Assembly (NCBI GenBank): GCA_023630585.1 | Contig: CM042558.1 | Location: 17,673,300 to 17,737,299, forward strand | DNA length: 64,000 nucleotides | From: Cranoglanis bouderius | Lineage: Eukaryota; Chordata; Actinopteri; Siluriformes; Cranoglanididae | Direction of reading: 5' to 3' | Shown: piece by piece, positions 43,244 to 54,963 of the stretch | How positions within the stretch are numbered: position 1 is the first letter of the stretch | How the letters are laid out: the number at the start of each line of letters is the position of its first letter | The notes under the pieces: model-generated | Seen by the model: only the letters and a program-made list of their open reading frames with translations | The model's database searches: none | Told to the model about the DNA's origin: nothing | Made by a program: the position numbers and the translations under genes

Positions 43244-46200
43244 AAACAAACACACGAGTGAGAAATGAGAGTCTGAATGAATTTCTTTCTCCTGGGTTCC
43301 AGTTAGTTAATTAGGAGCAGGATCTCAAACCCATCGAAATGCGCTTCCTTCAGCCCGACTTTACCAAACAATCACAGAAGTGTTTCTGATCCTAATCCTC
43401 TTTGGCCTTCTCTCTGCCGGGTTTAGGACGGTTCTAATCCTAATCGCCTTTCTCTACACAGAGACGCTGTTCAGCGATTTTGATCAGCGACTGAGTAGCA
43501 CTTAATACAAACAACAATATCCCGGAGTTTTTAAACTAGGTTTCCTTAAGAACAAATCCTGACCCTCTGATATCTCCAACTATCACCTAATCTCCAACAC
43601 GCCTTTTCGAAGATTTTGGAGAAAGCTGTCACACAGGCATGATGTATTTCAGTCTGATTTTCCAGAAGCATCACAGTACAGAATCAGCTCTGGGTAAAGT
43701 GGTCTGTAACTTACTGCGTGCTTTGGATTGTGGATATGTTTCTGTTATCGTGCTGTTCGCCTTGAGTGCAGGATTTGAAACAGTTGACGAACAGGCTTAA
43801 AAACGCAGTCGGATTAGACAGACGAGGTCTTGCCGTGATTAGATACTTGCTTGACGGACCAGTTTCCAGTTAATGGAGAGTGTAAAGAAAGTGTTCCTTG
43901 AGATTCTGTTTTACCCCACCATAAAAAATACTCCAGACATCCAGCCATTTGCACAAATATAATTCAGAAATACAGTGTTAAACAACATAAAACATCGAAC
44001 TTTTTGTATCAGACCACCCAGATCTCACAGCTCTCACAACGTTTCTCTCCTCAGCTGCTGTTGTTTTCCTTGGCCTTGGTTTCTTTCTTTTCTTCAGGAC
44101 ATTCCAAACTGTTGTACTGGCCACGCCCAATGTTTGTGCAATGCCTCTGATTGATTTTCCCTCTTTTCTCAGCTTTTCTCCCATTGACATCTCTCTGATC
44201 TTCATGTTGGCGTATCCTTTAGCTTATCCCTTAGCTTATTAGCTTATCCCTTATCCTAGATATTCAGGGCTATTTATTGTTTAAACAATCAATCTAACAG
44301 GACACACCTGGGTAACAAGAAACACCTGTCAGTCACATGTTCCAATATTTTTTGCTCGCCTACAAATTGGGCGGTCTGATACAAAATGTGCTCATTTAAC
44401 ACATGGAAATAAAAGCTGACATTCTAAACTGTCTTCTCATATTCAGAAACTTCGTTCTAAATACTGATAAAACAGAAATACAGATGTTGGATGCTGTTTA
44501 GCTAATAAGCGATTACTAAGTTGTTACTTGTTTTATATCGTATATATTTGGTGTAGAGTTACTGGCAAACAGAGAGAAATTAAAAAAATTTTAAAAAAAA
44601 AAAAAAAAAAAAAGAGAAGAAGCTAGTATCTGTCCCTTCAGGAGGCTAACAATGAGTAGTAGACTTTGTATGCATTTTAAGGTTATGCTGCTCTGCCCTG
44701 AGTGTTACAGTGATGGTTTTGAAGTACTCTACATAATTTTAGACCCGACAGGCTTCCACTAATAACAGGAAAGTCCAATTGAACAGCTTGTGATAAGCAG
44801 AAACCCGTCTGCTCGTCTGTCCCAGCCTGGCCGCGTGCCGAAACGTATAAACCTGTCTGACTGATTCATTCAGAACGTAGGTGTCTGCGCTTGTGTGATG
44901 AGGAGACATATTAATGTAATCGCGCCTGCTGAACACATCCTCTGTCTGCAAGCTTGCATTAAACTGCTGATTCAATGAGAGAGCTAAAGAAAACCTGACG
45001 GGATGCAAGACTAGCACTTTTTTCTATCCCGCTTTTTGAGGTGTCGGAGAATCGCCTTTTCTGTGGCGCCTTATTTTAACCCTTGTGTCGCTGTAAAAGG
45101 TGCGCTGAAAATGTGTTCTCAGCATCAGGTACATCTTATGGTGATGAAATATACAGCAACATTGGTGGGGGGGTGGGGAGGGGGGTTCAAACAGCACGCC
45201 AACCCAAAGCTGGTGGTGGCACAGCCTAAGTCGATTCTTGGGATCACATCTTCAGTGAAATATTTGCTTTCCTGTGATAAAACAGGGAAATAAAGTGAAT
45301 TAAATTCACTTTATTAATTCATCTTATAGTAATCAACTAATTAATTTAGACTGTAAGTAGCATGATACTGTGGTGTATGTGAATATAAAGTGGGGATTCC
45401 CATATCTGTCATTTAAATAAGAAATTGAATTAACTTGCAAAATCATGCTATTTCGACCAACGTGTTCTTCTAACAGACTCCCTGTGAAGCTGGTAGACAT
45501 TGTGGTCATAGGCTGTGATTTCCTGCTGACTCAAAGGACCTAATGGTCTTCTGTGATATATGCTGTAATCTCTCATTTCAGACCATCTGCTAGGAAACAG
45601 GAAGGCACTGATGTATAGGATTTATGGTTATCTAGATAGAACCGGCAAACACACGATAGAACAATTCAATTATTCTGTATCTGTAACTGAATCAAGACTG
45701 GGTGAGCTATGGGAAAGCATTTAATACATTAACTCCTGATGCTAAAATGCTTAATTGAAGTAAAAAGGCCAATTTCTGTTTTTGTTTTCTTTGTAAAATC
45801 AAAGAGATTCCTGTCAAGACGCAAGTGAAATGATCAGTCTGTCCTTGGATCTGAAGGTGTAAAGTTCATGGTGTGTGAGTAGGGCGTCAGATCCAAAAGG
45901 TAACAGCAAACATCGGATGTTTTACCAGCATCTGAATATTAGTGTCTTCTACAGAACGATGGCTCGACTTGCGCTGCAGTTTTACTTCGATAGATTTGGC
46001 TCCTAAGGGTTCTCATAATAGTCGCACACTGTCGGAGTGACCAGCAGGGGGCGATATGAGGGAAACAGAGTGTAAACAAATCGCACAAACAATGTGCACA
46101 ATCTGGACTGCGCTACCATAATTACAACACCTCTGTGATCCCTAATGTTCAGTTATATTAGTTAATATCAAACCTGCCACAGATTTCACAGAGTGACAGA

Positions 46201-47048
46201 CTGACTGGTGTGGGTAGCACACCTAGGGGTGCGCACACACACACACACACACACGCACACACACACACACGGGCCAGGTGGTGTGTACAACACCTTTAGC
46301 TCATGCTGGTGCATCCATCACAACCTCTCGCTCTCCATGACGCAAACTGAGCAGCCATGTTTTATCCCAGCACACAGCACCCCTGAGTTTCATACACACA
46401 GGCGCACACACACACACTCTGACATGTTGTGCACAAACATAATTACATGCACACACACACACACACACTTTCTCCTTCTCACATACACCTGTCTCATTAT
46501 TCAGAGCAGAGATAATGAAGTGTTACATTATTCACCTGAGTACCATATGCCTGGTTGTTAAGGTTCAAGCTCAAAATATTAATTAATCTCTAAATATTAA
46601 TATGGCCATATAACAAACTTAGGGGTATGATGTAGTGCACCAATACACCAGTTTCAATGTTTACAATATGGCTGCGCAGATTTAAAACTGATCAGTTGTG
46701 CGTCGTTTTTAATTACTGGTAAAAACGCTGTTAGAGCCGTTTAACCTCAGTGTCACTAGAATAAGAGCTAATGAGAAGTAACACTAGTAACCCTACTAAA
46801 GTTCTTCAAAACATTAGAACCATGTAAAGAGTTCATTTTTATGCATAACCTCTCCTTATTAAAGGGCAGAGTCTACCTGTGATGTCAGTCCTCCTGTCCT
46901 CCTCAGACTCCTCGCCTTCCTGTTGTCTTTTTGGGGCTTTCTGGACTTCGGGCACATAGAAATCTCCCTGCCTGGCCAGCGGACTCATGTAGTAGATTAA
47001 CCGACTCCTGTAGATCTCGAGGAAGGGGTGAGCACACAGCTTCCTGTC
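42892..47048 (-). CDS. tex264: Testis-expressed 264 (ER-phagy receptor), C-terminal two exons
   Basis: TEX264 is an ER membrane protein that brings ER fragments to autophagosomes by binding LC3/GABARAP through a C-terminal LIR; it also works with p97 in DNA repair (family knowledge). Two exons are visible, spliced 46877|43175 in phase 1. They read RKLCAHPFLEIYRSRLIYY then MSPLARQGDFYVPE (human RKLCAYPRLEIYQ, CPLARQGDFYVPE), an acidic linker, TGADSHSDCSSVS (human TGADTMSDTSSVS) and SSFEEL. About 151 residues are covered, roughly the last half of the protein. The N-terminal membrane anchor and most of the gyrase-inhibitor-like domain are missing. I found no matching exon between 47.05 and 64 kb, so they are in small exons I missed or beyond the window. 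Teleost paralog (a or b) cannot be told. Confidence 0.92.
43178..43240. repeat. (CA)n microsatellite abutting the tex264 acceptor
   Basis: 63 bp of pure AC on plus, so (TG)n on the tex264 sense strand, ending one base before the acceptor AG (43177-43176). It stands where the polypyrimidine tract should be. Confidence 0.97.
43241..46876 (-). other. tex264: tex264 last intron
   Basis: 3.7-kb intron with the Tc1 relic (44002-44386), an A-run near 44600, a G-run near 45170 and CA repeats (46230-46470). No other exon recognised. Confidence 0.8.
44002..44386 (-). mobile_element. Tc1-like relic in tex264 last intron
   Basis: Bounded by an inverted pair TTTTGTATCAGACC(A)CCCA at 44002-44020 and TGGGCGGTCTGATACAAAA at 44368-44386. 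On the minus strand 44205-43978 encodes a transposase N-terminus (MKIREMSMGEKLRKEGKSIR then GIAQTLGVASTTVWNVLKKRK), a helix-turn-helix, and then stops. The catalytic domain is deleted. Confidence 0.8.
46877..47048 (-). CDS. tex264: tex264 penultimate exon
   Basis: 172 nt, entering at phase 0 (ctctcag|GAC at 47048) and leaving in phase 1 (ATCACAG|gtagac at 46877). It encodes DRKLCAHPFLEIYRSR through LARQGDFYVPEV, the end of the folded domain, then a charged stretch rich in E, K and R (QQEGEESEEDRRTDIT). The acceptor tract is a pure (CT)n microsatellite (GA on the plus strand, 47051-47073). Confidence 0.93.
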
Positions 47049-47050
47049 CT

Positions 47051-47073
47051 GAGAGAGAGAGAGAGAGAGAGAG
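47051..47073. repeat. (GA)n microsatellite forming an acceptor tract of tex264
   Basis: GA on plus, so (CT)n on the sense strand directly before the acceptor of the 47048-46877 exon. Here the repeat is a normal pyrimidine tract. Confidence 0.95.
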
Positions 47074-47680
47074 ATGCATGTTCAGATTTTCATACTAATA
47101 TTTTTTCTCTACAAACATAAATTGATGCTCCACTTCAAACTGGTATTACAGTGAGTAAACTCACAGAGCTGACGTGTTTGAATAATATTCGAAAGATGAA
47201 ACATTAAAGAAAAAAAATCTGACAGGTTTTAATCAACGTGATCAAATGCGACAAGTAAACGACATTCCAATGTGTGAACAATCCTGCAAACAGCATGAGA
47301 GAGAGAGACAGAGACAGATGAAGTGAGAGGCCCTTCTCTATCGGAGACTTGGGATGTGAGCACGTCTGCTTTTCCATGGCTGACTAATCTCTAATAGGTG
47401 TGAATAGTGAGCTGATTTATTTGTTCGGTGCGAGGAGGCTTCACAGAAGCAGCAGGTGTCAGAGGAGCTGCCAGGCTGGAATAACTCAATCTCCAATCAA
47501 ATATATGCATATTCATATGCTAACTCACTGTGTGCCTAGGCAGCCTACGAAGGGCATGTAGAGTATTGTATAGTGTACTGTAGTATATTGAGGTATAGTG
47601 TAGTATGGTGTAGTGCAGTGTAGTAAAGTGTGGTATAGTGTATTGTAATGTAGTATAGTGTGGTGTAGTGTACTCTAATA

Positions 47681-47785
47681 TAGACAGACAGATAGATAAC
47701 TTTATTAATCTCAGAGGGAAATTCACCTATTACAGAGAGTTAGAAGTATACTAAAAGTGATTTAACATTCTAGATGAAACAAATA
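47681..47785 (-). mobile_element. LINE-type 3' tail
   Basis: On the minus strand: GTGAATTTCCCTCTGAGATT, AATAAAGTTATCTATCTGTC. A tail of this form with a short TATC repeat is common at the 3' ends of fish non-LTR retrotransposons. Same orientation as the RT fragment at 48020-48210, from which it is separated by a MITE insertion. Confidence 0.6.
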
Positions 47786-47793
47786 AGTATATA

Positions 47794-48018
47794 TACAGTA
47801 CTGTGCAAAAGTTTTAGGCAAATGCTGTAGAGAGAAGATGCCTTTATAATTAATATAAATAAAGAAATTAAATGTTTCTACATTAAAAAAAAATACAGTA
47901 AAGAGCAGTAAACAGTAGTAAATGAAACAATATTTGGTGTGACAAAAAAATAAAAATAGTAGTCACACGTACAATTTGTGCAGTTTTATAAGGAAATTAG
48001 CTGGTAAGTTTTACTGAG
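47794..48018 (+). mobile_element. Truncated copy of the 465-bp MITE
   Basis: Starts TACAGTACTGTGCAAAAGTT and shares the first half of the 42153-42617 element (AAATGTTTCTACATTAAAAA, CAGTAAACAGTAGTAAATGA, TTATAAGGAAATTAGCTGG). It stops at about 48018, where LINE sequence starts. The second half and right terminal repeat are missing. Confidence 0.88.
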
Positions 48019-48019
48019 A

Positions 48020-48210
48020 TGGTTCTTCCCACACCGCTCAACAATGTTGATAACCAGGTCCCTGTACTCCTCTTCCTGTCCGTACCTTATGCACCCGACC
48101 ACCAACGACTCGTCAGATAATTTCTGAAGATGGCAGAGATCTGACCTGTACCAAAAGTCTGTGGTGTACAGGGTGAAGAGGGAGGAGAGCACAGTTTCCT
48201 GTGGTGCACC
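48020..48210 (-). mobile_element. Fragment of a non-LTR retrotransposon reverse transcriptase
   Basis: Minus-strand frame reads GAPQETVLSSLFTLYTTDFW, then HLQKLSDESLVVGCIRYGQE and EEYRDLVINIVERCGKNHL. The layout (GAPQGT...LFTLYT, then a FSDD-type box, then GQEEEYR) is that of reverse transcriptases of fish LINEs. The catalytic FSDD box is changed to LSDE, so it is dead. Its 3' tail is probably the segment at 47681-47785. Confidence 0.8.
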
Positions 48211-48831
48211 GTAGTATAGTGAGGTATAGTGTAGTATGGTGTAGTAAAGTGTAATGTACTGCGGTACAGTATATTGTAATTTAGTACAGTGTGGTGTAGA
48301 GTGCTTTAATATAGTGTAGTGCACCATAGTATATTGAGGTATGGTGTAGTAAAGTGTAATGTACTGTAGTATAGTGTGGTGTAGTGTACTCTAATATAGT
48401 GTAGTGCACCATACCATGAAATATTAGGAAATAATGCACACCCCGAGGTGGTAATACGGCCACGATGCATAGCGTAGTGTATTGTAGTGTAGTGTATTGT
48501 ATTGTAGCATAGTGTAGTGTAAGTGTAGAGTAGTGTCATATATCGTGTAGTGTAGTATAGTGGAGTATGTTGGCAGACGAGTGCGATGAGATCATTCAGT
48601 ACAAGCAGGAAAAGAACTACTCACTGATAAAAGTGTTAACAGCAGTGTCTCCTCCTCCTCCTTACCTCGACACCATCCTCCTCTCTGTCTCTCTCTCTCT
48701 CTCTCTTGCTCGCTTTCTTTCCTTTGAGCTTTTTTCTCTTCTCCACTTCTCTCTTATTCCCTGCGCTCCCTGACTCTGATCTCTAGTGTGTAATCATCTC
48801 TCTTGGCTGCCTCTCCAGGCTCTCTCTCTTT

Positions 48832-48868
<37 letters not shown>

Positions 48869-49189
48869 TGTCTGGCCCTGAGGAGACCATTATGCTGCTC
48901 TCATTTTACTACTTTTGCTTCTGCATGCTCACACACACACACATACCCACACACACACACACACACACACGCACACACACACACACCAGTCCTCTTTTCC
49001 TCTCCTGTACAAAAATCTCCTTCACTCTACCCAGGTCCATCATCGGATCTTTAATCATCGCCGTGCTTCCTGATGCTTTCTCACATCTCGGCTTTTCTGT
49101 AATAACGCTCCAGTAATTCCTGGATTTCCACACCTGTCACTGGTCTGAGAACAGCGTCAACACACTGCGAGGGATTTCCACACAGGAAA

Positions 49190-49293
49190 TCTGAGAACAG
49201 AGTAATAATGAGTACCGTATCACTGATCCGAGAACAGAGTAATAATGAGTACCGTATCACTGATCCGAGAACAGAGTAATAATGAGTACAGAG
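49190..49293. repeat. 37-bp tandem repeat, 2.7 copies
   Basis: The word AGTAATAATGAGTAC recurs at 49201, 49238 and 49275 (period 37) with CGTATCACTGATCCGAGAAC between. Confidence 0.9.
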
Positions 49294-49319
49294 TAAAAAA
49301 AAAAAACACGTTTTACGAG

Positions 49320-49465
49320 TATTGTGAGTGCAAAAGTTTGCGTACCCTTAGGACAAAGTAAAGAGGACAAAACAATGCAAGGAGACTGCAGTGACTTTTT
49401 CATTACACATTTAAATTTTGTCAGAAATCACGGGCGTGCATACTTTTGCACTCAACTGTAAAAAA
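49320..49465. mobile_element. Short MITE with inverted ends
   Basis: GAGTGCAAAAGTTTGCGTAC near 49327 and GTGCATACTTTTGCACTC near 49436 are inverted relative to each other with mismatches. About 140 bp, AT-rich, non-coding; resembles a Tc1/mariner-type MITE. Confidence 0.6.
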
Positions 49466-49826
49466 GGCAAATCTGAATGATTTATTCTATGATAAAGTAA
49501 TGATTTTGCTTCCTTAATTTTCATCTTCTGTGCCACTATAACATAACAGGATAACAGGATATTCAATGCAATTGCATTCAAGTACTAAATATTCAAATTA
49601 TAATCCGAATTAAATTTGAAAGTTATTTCAGATGAAAGTACAGCCGCAATACGTGTACTGCTCCACCCATAATGCATTGCTAGTACGCTAGTATGTTGTT
49701 ATCCATACTGTTATCGGTGTACACAAACAGAAAACACATTGCGACACGCTGCTATAAAAATATAACCAGAAAACATTGCAATATATTCTCATTGTGTTGC
49801 AGTTTCCGTGGGGAAACTTGTGCAAG

Positions 49827-49828
<2 letters not shown>

Positions 49829-49892
<64 letters not shown>
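49829..49892. repeat. (CA)n microsatellite
   Basis: About 64 bp of CA, upstream of the visible tex264 exons. Similar CA/GT runs occur at 181-205, 30224-30265, 31104-31131, 36911-36938, 46230-46270, 48833-48865, 48931-48987, 53018-53048, 54909-54961, 55481-55526, 57205-57255, 58038-58087, 60020-60086 and 60333-60382. Confidence 0.95.
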
Positions 49893-49895
<3 letters not shown>

Positions 49896-50330
49896 ACAAC
49901 AACACATGAGCATCTGATTCATAAATATTCATAAAGTGTAAAGTATTCAGAGATTCAAATAGGCTGGAGGAGCGCCACAGTGTCCTCGGGACTAAACTCT
50001 GAGTTTATTAACACACACCAGGAAAAGAAAAAACAAAACAAACGCACATATGACTGGATTGTAGCCTGAAAGTGGACCGCAGCAGCCCTTCACTGCAGCA
50101 GCTCCGGTTTTAATCGAGTCTCTGGAGAAAGGACATATCGAACAGGGCGTTTTTAGTTGCTTGTCCGAAATACAGAGTAATCCGTTGGTCAATAAACACT
50201 CTGAGCAGAAAACACAGAGCACCGATGTGTGGACGATGCCGATCGTAGGCTTCAGATGCTGATCGATTGAGCTTTTAGCACCTCAATCATGCGGCATGCG
50301 TTATTCAACAACTTTTTAAAAAATTCTCAT

Positions 50331-50597
50331 CCGTCCATCCATCCATCCATTTTCCTACACAGGGTTGCGGGGACTCTGGAGCCTATCCCCAGGGACTTGA
50401 GGCATAAAGCGGGGGACACCCTGGACGGGGTACCAACTCATCACAGGGCAATTTGCAAATGCCAATCAGCCTACCACGAAGACTGGGGGAGGAAACCGGA
50501 GTACCTGGAGGAAACCCCCGAAGCACGGGGAGAACATGCAAACTCCACGCACACAGGAGATTCGAACAGTGCTAACCTCTAAGCCACCGTGCGCCCA
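50331..50597 (+). repeat. Interspersed repeat ending GGGAGAACATGCAAACTCCA
   Basis: Begins with a (CCAT)n run, then GGACTCTGGAGCCTATCCCC, GGGCAATTTGCAAATGCCAA and GGAGAACATGCAAACTCCAC before ATTCGAACAGTGCTAACCTC. The word set is typical of a widespread fish repeat. Orientation as written is plus. Confidence 0.65.
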
Positions 50598-51044
50598 CAG
50601 ATATACATTTCCATCACTAAACCTGGTTCAGACCAAGGAGGATCTGCTGTTACACCCCTCCCCCCACTCCCTCCCACTCATTCCCAAAGGACATCCAGTA
50701 AGACTTATGATCAGAGGACGAGGAAGAAAAGACCACAGCCTATTGATTCATTGACTCCTGCATTGTGTTACCCTGAAACCATTTATCATTATCAGTAAAA
50801 ATCAGACATTTTGTTTTATTTCAAGAGATCGAACCACAGACAATGTGGAAAACAGCACAAACGGTCCATGCGCTGTAAATGTTCTGCAAAAACAAAAAAA
50901 GAAGGAAAAGCAAGCTGTGACCAGTAATATACTACTGACACATAATATACATTGTCAAGAAAACATATGTATATTTTACCAAAACGACATAGAAATGTTT
51001 ATGTTTAGGTTATTTTCTAACCTTGCCTTGGTGTCTGCCTGCGA

Positions 51045-51130
51045 ACATTAGCATTTCTGGAAGGAGTCTCCAGTGTCAGTGATTGGTCTGTAAGATCTGA
51101 CATGCAAAGATTTTGTGTAAGGAGCCAGTT
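51045..51130 (+). repeat. MITE fragment (GGAAGGAGTCTCC family)
   Basis: Contains GGAAGGAGTCTCCAGTGTCA followed by GTGATTGG. Terminal repeats are not evident. Confidence 0.5.
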
Positions 51131-52455
51131 TTTGTGAACAGACGCAGCGGCAAATGCAGTCGGTCTGTCTAAAGCCATCTGAAACCTCACTAGCTAGGCG
51201 CGCTTTTCTCAATGTTTAAATGACTGAATAAAAACACAGAACCACCAATGTTCACGTGAATAGAGATCGGTGGAGTAAAGAGACGACAACGAGACAATGA
51301 GTGACTTTTACACCAGGTGATGAGTCAGAGATCGATGTGGATGATGCTGATAATCAAAGTAAGAACTCACTTCTTGTTTTAAACTCTACAAGTTCTATAA
51401 AATGTGTCGGTTATAATGTTTTTCCATCGGTAGCTTAGGTTATATAAATGTAGAGGTAGGCGTGGCGTCTTTCAGTGGATTTGGAATGAAATCTGTAAAT
51501 ACGATATTTTCCCTTTTCAAGACTTTAAAACGGTGGAACTTTACATCTGGCTGAGATAAAGAGAAACATATTTCAGTTCGGGAAAGTCTGTAGTTTTAAG
51601 AACTTTATGTAGCAGGAACTCATGCAACTCTTGTGTCTATTGAGGAATCATCTCTGACACCTTGCTTGAAATGACTTGAGAAAAATGATGTAAAGTTATT
51701 GACGCATGTGCTGTTTGCACTAGAGGACGTGGAACCTGCTGTTGCACAGATTTCAGACGAAGCCGGACAGGTTGTTGTGATGCAAGCTGAGGTCTAAAAT
51801 AAATTCAGAACTAAAAGGAAATGTGGACATTTTAAAGCTTAACTGAGCTTATTTTGTTACTTATTGCTATGAAAACCCGTTAATGACCCTCTGGGAACTT
51901 TATTAAATGTGTGTTCTGCACTCACTATCTGAAGTCATGGGTATTATTGTTGTTGCTGTTGTTGTTGTTGCTGTTGTTGTTGTTGTTGTTGTGTGTGTTG
52001 TTATGTTTGGACCTTTACATTCTCTCAACCTCCTGAAATGCCCTCTGGCTCTTAGAGCTGTTTTTCCTCCTCTGCATCTTCCCACTCCTCATCAGCACCA
52101 TCATTATTTTGTTCCTTTCTCTTTTTTTTTTCTTTCACACAGCTCTATACGGTTTGTCGCAGGAGTACAATGGAATTTTTGCCTGAAAATGGCCGTAGCT
52201 GACAAACCGGACATTTTCAAAAATAAATATGACAAAGTAGGAAAATAGGACTGCGTAACTAATCATTTCAGCTATGATGAGGACAGAAATAGAGACGGGA
52301 GTCAGGACTCTTATCCAAAACCCAAACGAAAGACGTGTTAGATCTTCTGCTCTGCACTTCCCTTTAATTACAACCTGCTGACACAAATACAGCTCCTGCT
52401 CCTGCCGCTCTGAGAGAAAAGGGTGGAGATGGGGAGGGACAGTCGGAGGGAGGGA

Positions 52456-52457
<2 letters not shown>

Positions 52458-52508
<51 letters not shown>
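52458..52508. repeat. (GA)n microsatellite
   Basis: About 50 bp of pure GA. A (TC)n tract at 53151-53194 followed by (AC)n to 53226 lies 0.65 kb to the right. Confidence 0.95.
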
Positions 52509-52509
<1 letters not shown>

Positions 52510-53013
52510 ATTTTTGAGTTTGAAAACTTCTTATTATTGGCCTACATTTTGACGAATTCTCTAAATCATACAAAAGCAGAACAAAGTATGAAAGACAACA
52601 TATGAAAACAGAGCAAAGTGTCCATAAACATGTCATGGCTGTTCAGAAAGCATCCCGTCACACTCGGGTCACACTCACGTCATCTTCAGCTAACCTCAGC
52701 AGCCTTCCCAGAGACAGGGTCATGGGAACTCTAACAAACACTCTGGCACAAAGTAAAGCAAATAGGCACGTTGTGCCATGTGAAGTCACTAAGGAAGTGG
52801 ATTTAATGAGGAAAACGTCAGCGTTCACACTCAGCAGGAGACGCAGAGAGCAGTGTCCTTAAAAAGGTTACGGAAAATAACACAAACGAAAGCTGAGAGG
52901 TTTGTTAAAGCAATTACGGAGATCTCCAAGAGACTTTCTGTTGAATGAAGACATCATCTTTACTCTCTTATGAAACACATTAGTGGAGTGCTGAAGCACT
53001 TTGGTTACAGAGA

Positions 53014-53051
<38 letters not shown>

Positions 53052-53145
53052 GAGGTGTAAATGAAACAGCACCACTGACCAGTTGAGGCAAAAATGAAGT
53101 GTAAAAACTCATCAGCAGATATTTGCTAGTAATTTCCATTCATTT

Positions 53146-53224
<79 letters not shown>

Positions 53225-53307
53225 GCCCATAACTCTCATGAATAAGAAAAGGAAACCTCTCTTTGCAAATCAAACACACATGCTGTAATGTACAGAGTAG
53301 AAATATA

Positions 53308-54864
53308 CAGTGGATATAGAAAATAATCAGCCCACTTTAAAATAATCACATTTTGTTGCTTTTCAGCCTGAAATGAAGACGGACACCGTTTTTGTTTTAT
53401 CCAGCTGTATTTACTCAGTGCAACTTAGAACTTTAAAATTTAAAATTAAAAAAACAGAATCACTGAGTTGGAAAAAGGATCACCCCCCTTCGTAAAAATG
53501 ACTTGTAAACTCAATCAGGTGTAGCTAATCACCTTCTCAATGGCACACAAAGCCATTTGACTTTCAACTGTGATCAGCTGTGGTCATTTTGATTAGCTCA
53601 GCATGAAAAGAGCTTTCCTGGAGCATTTTGTAGTGCAACTGAAACAAACAATCAACTATAGGTGGCAAGGCACTCAAAAGATCTCCGGGATAAAGTTATG
53701 GACAGGCACAAGTCAGGAGACGGATACAAAAAAATTTCAAAGGCTTTATCAATGCCTAGAAGCACAGTGAAGTCTATTATTAAGAAGTGGAAGGTATTTG
53801 GTACAACACAAATCCTCCCTGGATCAGGACGTCGCTCCAAACTGGATGAAAGAGCCAGGAGGAAACTGGTCAGAGAGGCTACCAAGAGGCCTACAGCAAC
53901 TCTGAAGCAGTTGCAGGAATTTATGACAAAGAGTGGTCATTGTGTGCATGTGACAACAATATCACAAATTCTCCACAAATGTGGCTTGTATGGGAGGGTT
54001 GCAAGAAAAATGCCACCCACGACTGAGCTTTGCCAAAACGCACCTTGAAGATTCTGAGGCCACATGGAAAAGGGTGTTATGGTCAGATGAGACTAAAATT
54101 GAATTATTTGGCCTCAACACCAAACGATATGTCTGGTGGAAATCCAATACAGCTCACCATCCAAATAACACCATTCCTACAGTAAAGCATGGAGATGGTA
54201 ATATCCTGTTATGGGGGTGTTTCTCTGCAGCAGGGACTGGAGCACTTGTCAGTATAGAAGGAAAATGGATGGGGGCAAAATACCATCAAATTCTTGAGGA
54301 AAATCAGCTGCCCTCTGCCAGAAAGTTGTCAATGGGAAGAAGGTTTACCTTCCAACATGACAATGACCCAAAGCACACAGCAAAACTGACCACACAGTGG
54401 TTGAAGGAGAAAAAGGTGAATGTCCTTGCATGGCCTAGTCAGAGCCCAGACTTAAACCCCATTGAAAATCTGTGGAATGACTTGAAGACTGCAGTCCACA
54501 AACGGTCACCATCAAATTTAACTGAACTTGAGCAGTTCTGCAAAGAAGAGTGGGCAAATATTGCAAAGTCTAGATGTGCAAAGTTTGTAGAGACATATCC
54601 CATCAGACTAAAGGCTGGAATTGAAAAATTAAGGCAAATTAAAGCAAGAGGGTGATCCTTTTTCCAACTCAGTGATTCTGTTTTTTTAAATAAAAATAAA
54701 AAAAATTCTGACATGTTGGTGTTATATCTTTCACTTGGATGTTATAAGATGCACTGAGTAAATACAACTGGATAAAAAAAACTGTGTCCATCTTCATTTC
54801 AGGCTGAAAAGCAACAAAATGTGATTATTTTAAAGGGGGGGGTGATTCTTTTCTATACATACTG
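53308..54864 (+). mobile_element. Nearly intact Tc1-like transposon
   Basis: TA target duplications at 53306-53307 and 54865-54866. Ends CAGTGGATATAGAAAA and the imperfect complement ...TTTTCTATACATACTG; long subterminal repeats include GCTTTTCAGCCTGAAATGAAG (left, ~53360) and its complement (right, ~54800), and an inner pair around the CACTGAGTTGGAAAAAGG word (~53462 and ~54660). Length 1557 bp, usual for Tc1. It encloses a full-length transposase frame broken once. It lies in the region upstream of the visible tex264 exons. Confidence 0.96.
53662..54655 (+). pseudogene. Tc1-like transposase with one frameshift
   Basis: N-terminal part MARHSKDLRDKVMDRHKSGD with helix-turn-helix (ISKALSMPRSTVKSIIKKWK) and a GSGRRSKL hinge is in one frame to about 54005. 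The catalytic domain continues in the next frame from about 54010: KTHLEDSEATWKRVLWSDETK, HDNDPKHTAK, SPDLNPIENLWNDLK. All three residues of DD34E are present, with 34 residues between the second Asp and the Glu. The C-terminus ends KLRQIKARG. A single indel near 54005-54015 seems to be the only lesion, so the copy is young or was inactivated late. Confidence 0.92.
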
Positions 54865-54907
54865 TATATATCCTGCTTCTCTTCCGGATGTTCTCTTTTA
54901 TACATGT

Positions 54908-54963
<56 letters not shown>

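Larger units (their letters stand above)
47560..48562. repeat. Degenerate TAGTG/TAGTA satellite, interrupted
   Basis: Two blocks (47560-47680 and 48211-48562) consist of irregular TAGTG, TAGTA and TATAGTG words. Between them are the LINE tail, MITE and RT fragment. Open frames seen here on the minus strand (rich in Y, T, H, L) are products of the repeat. Confidence 0.85.

Noticed and set aside
47520..48539. Y/T/H-rich minus-strand open frames
   Set aside because: Products of the TAGTG/TAGTA satellite, apart from the LINE RT fragment at 48020-48210.
48803..49133. Open frames with H/T or C/V runs (here and at other CA repeats)
   Set aside because: Translations of CA/GT microsatellites.
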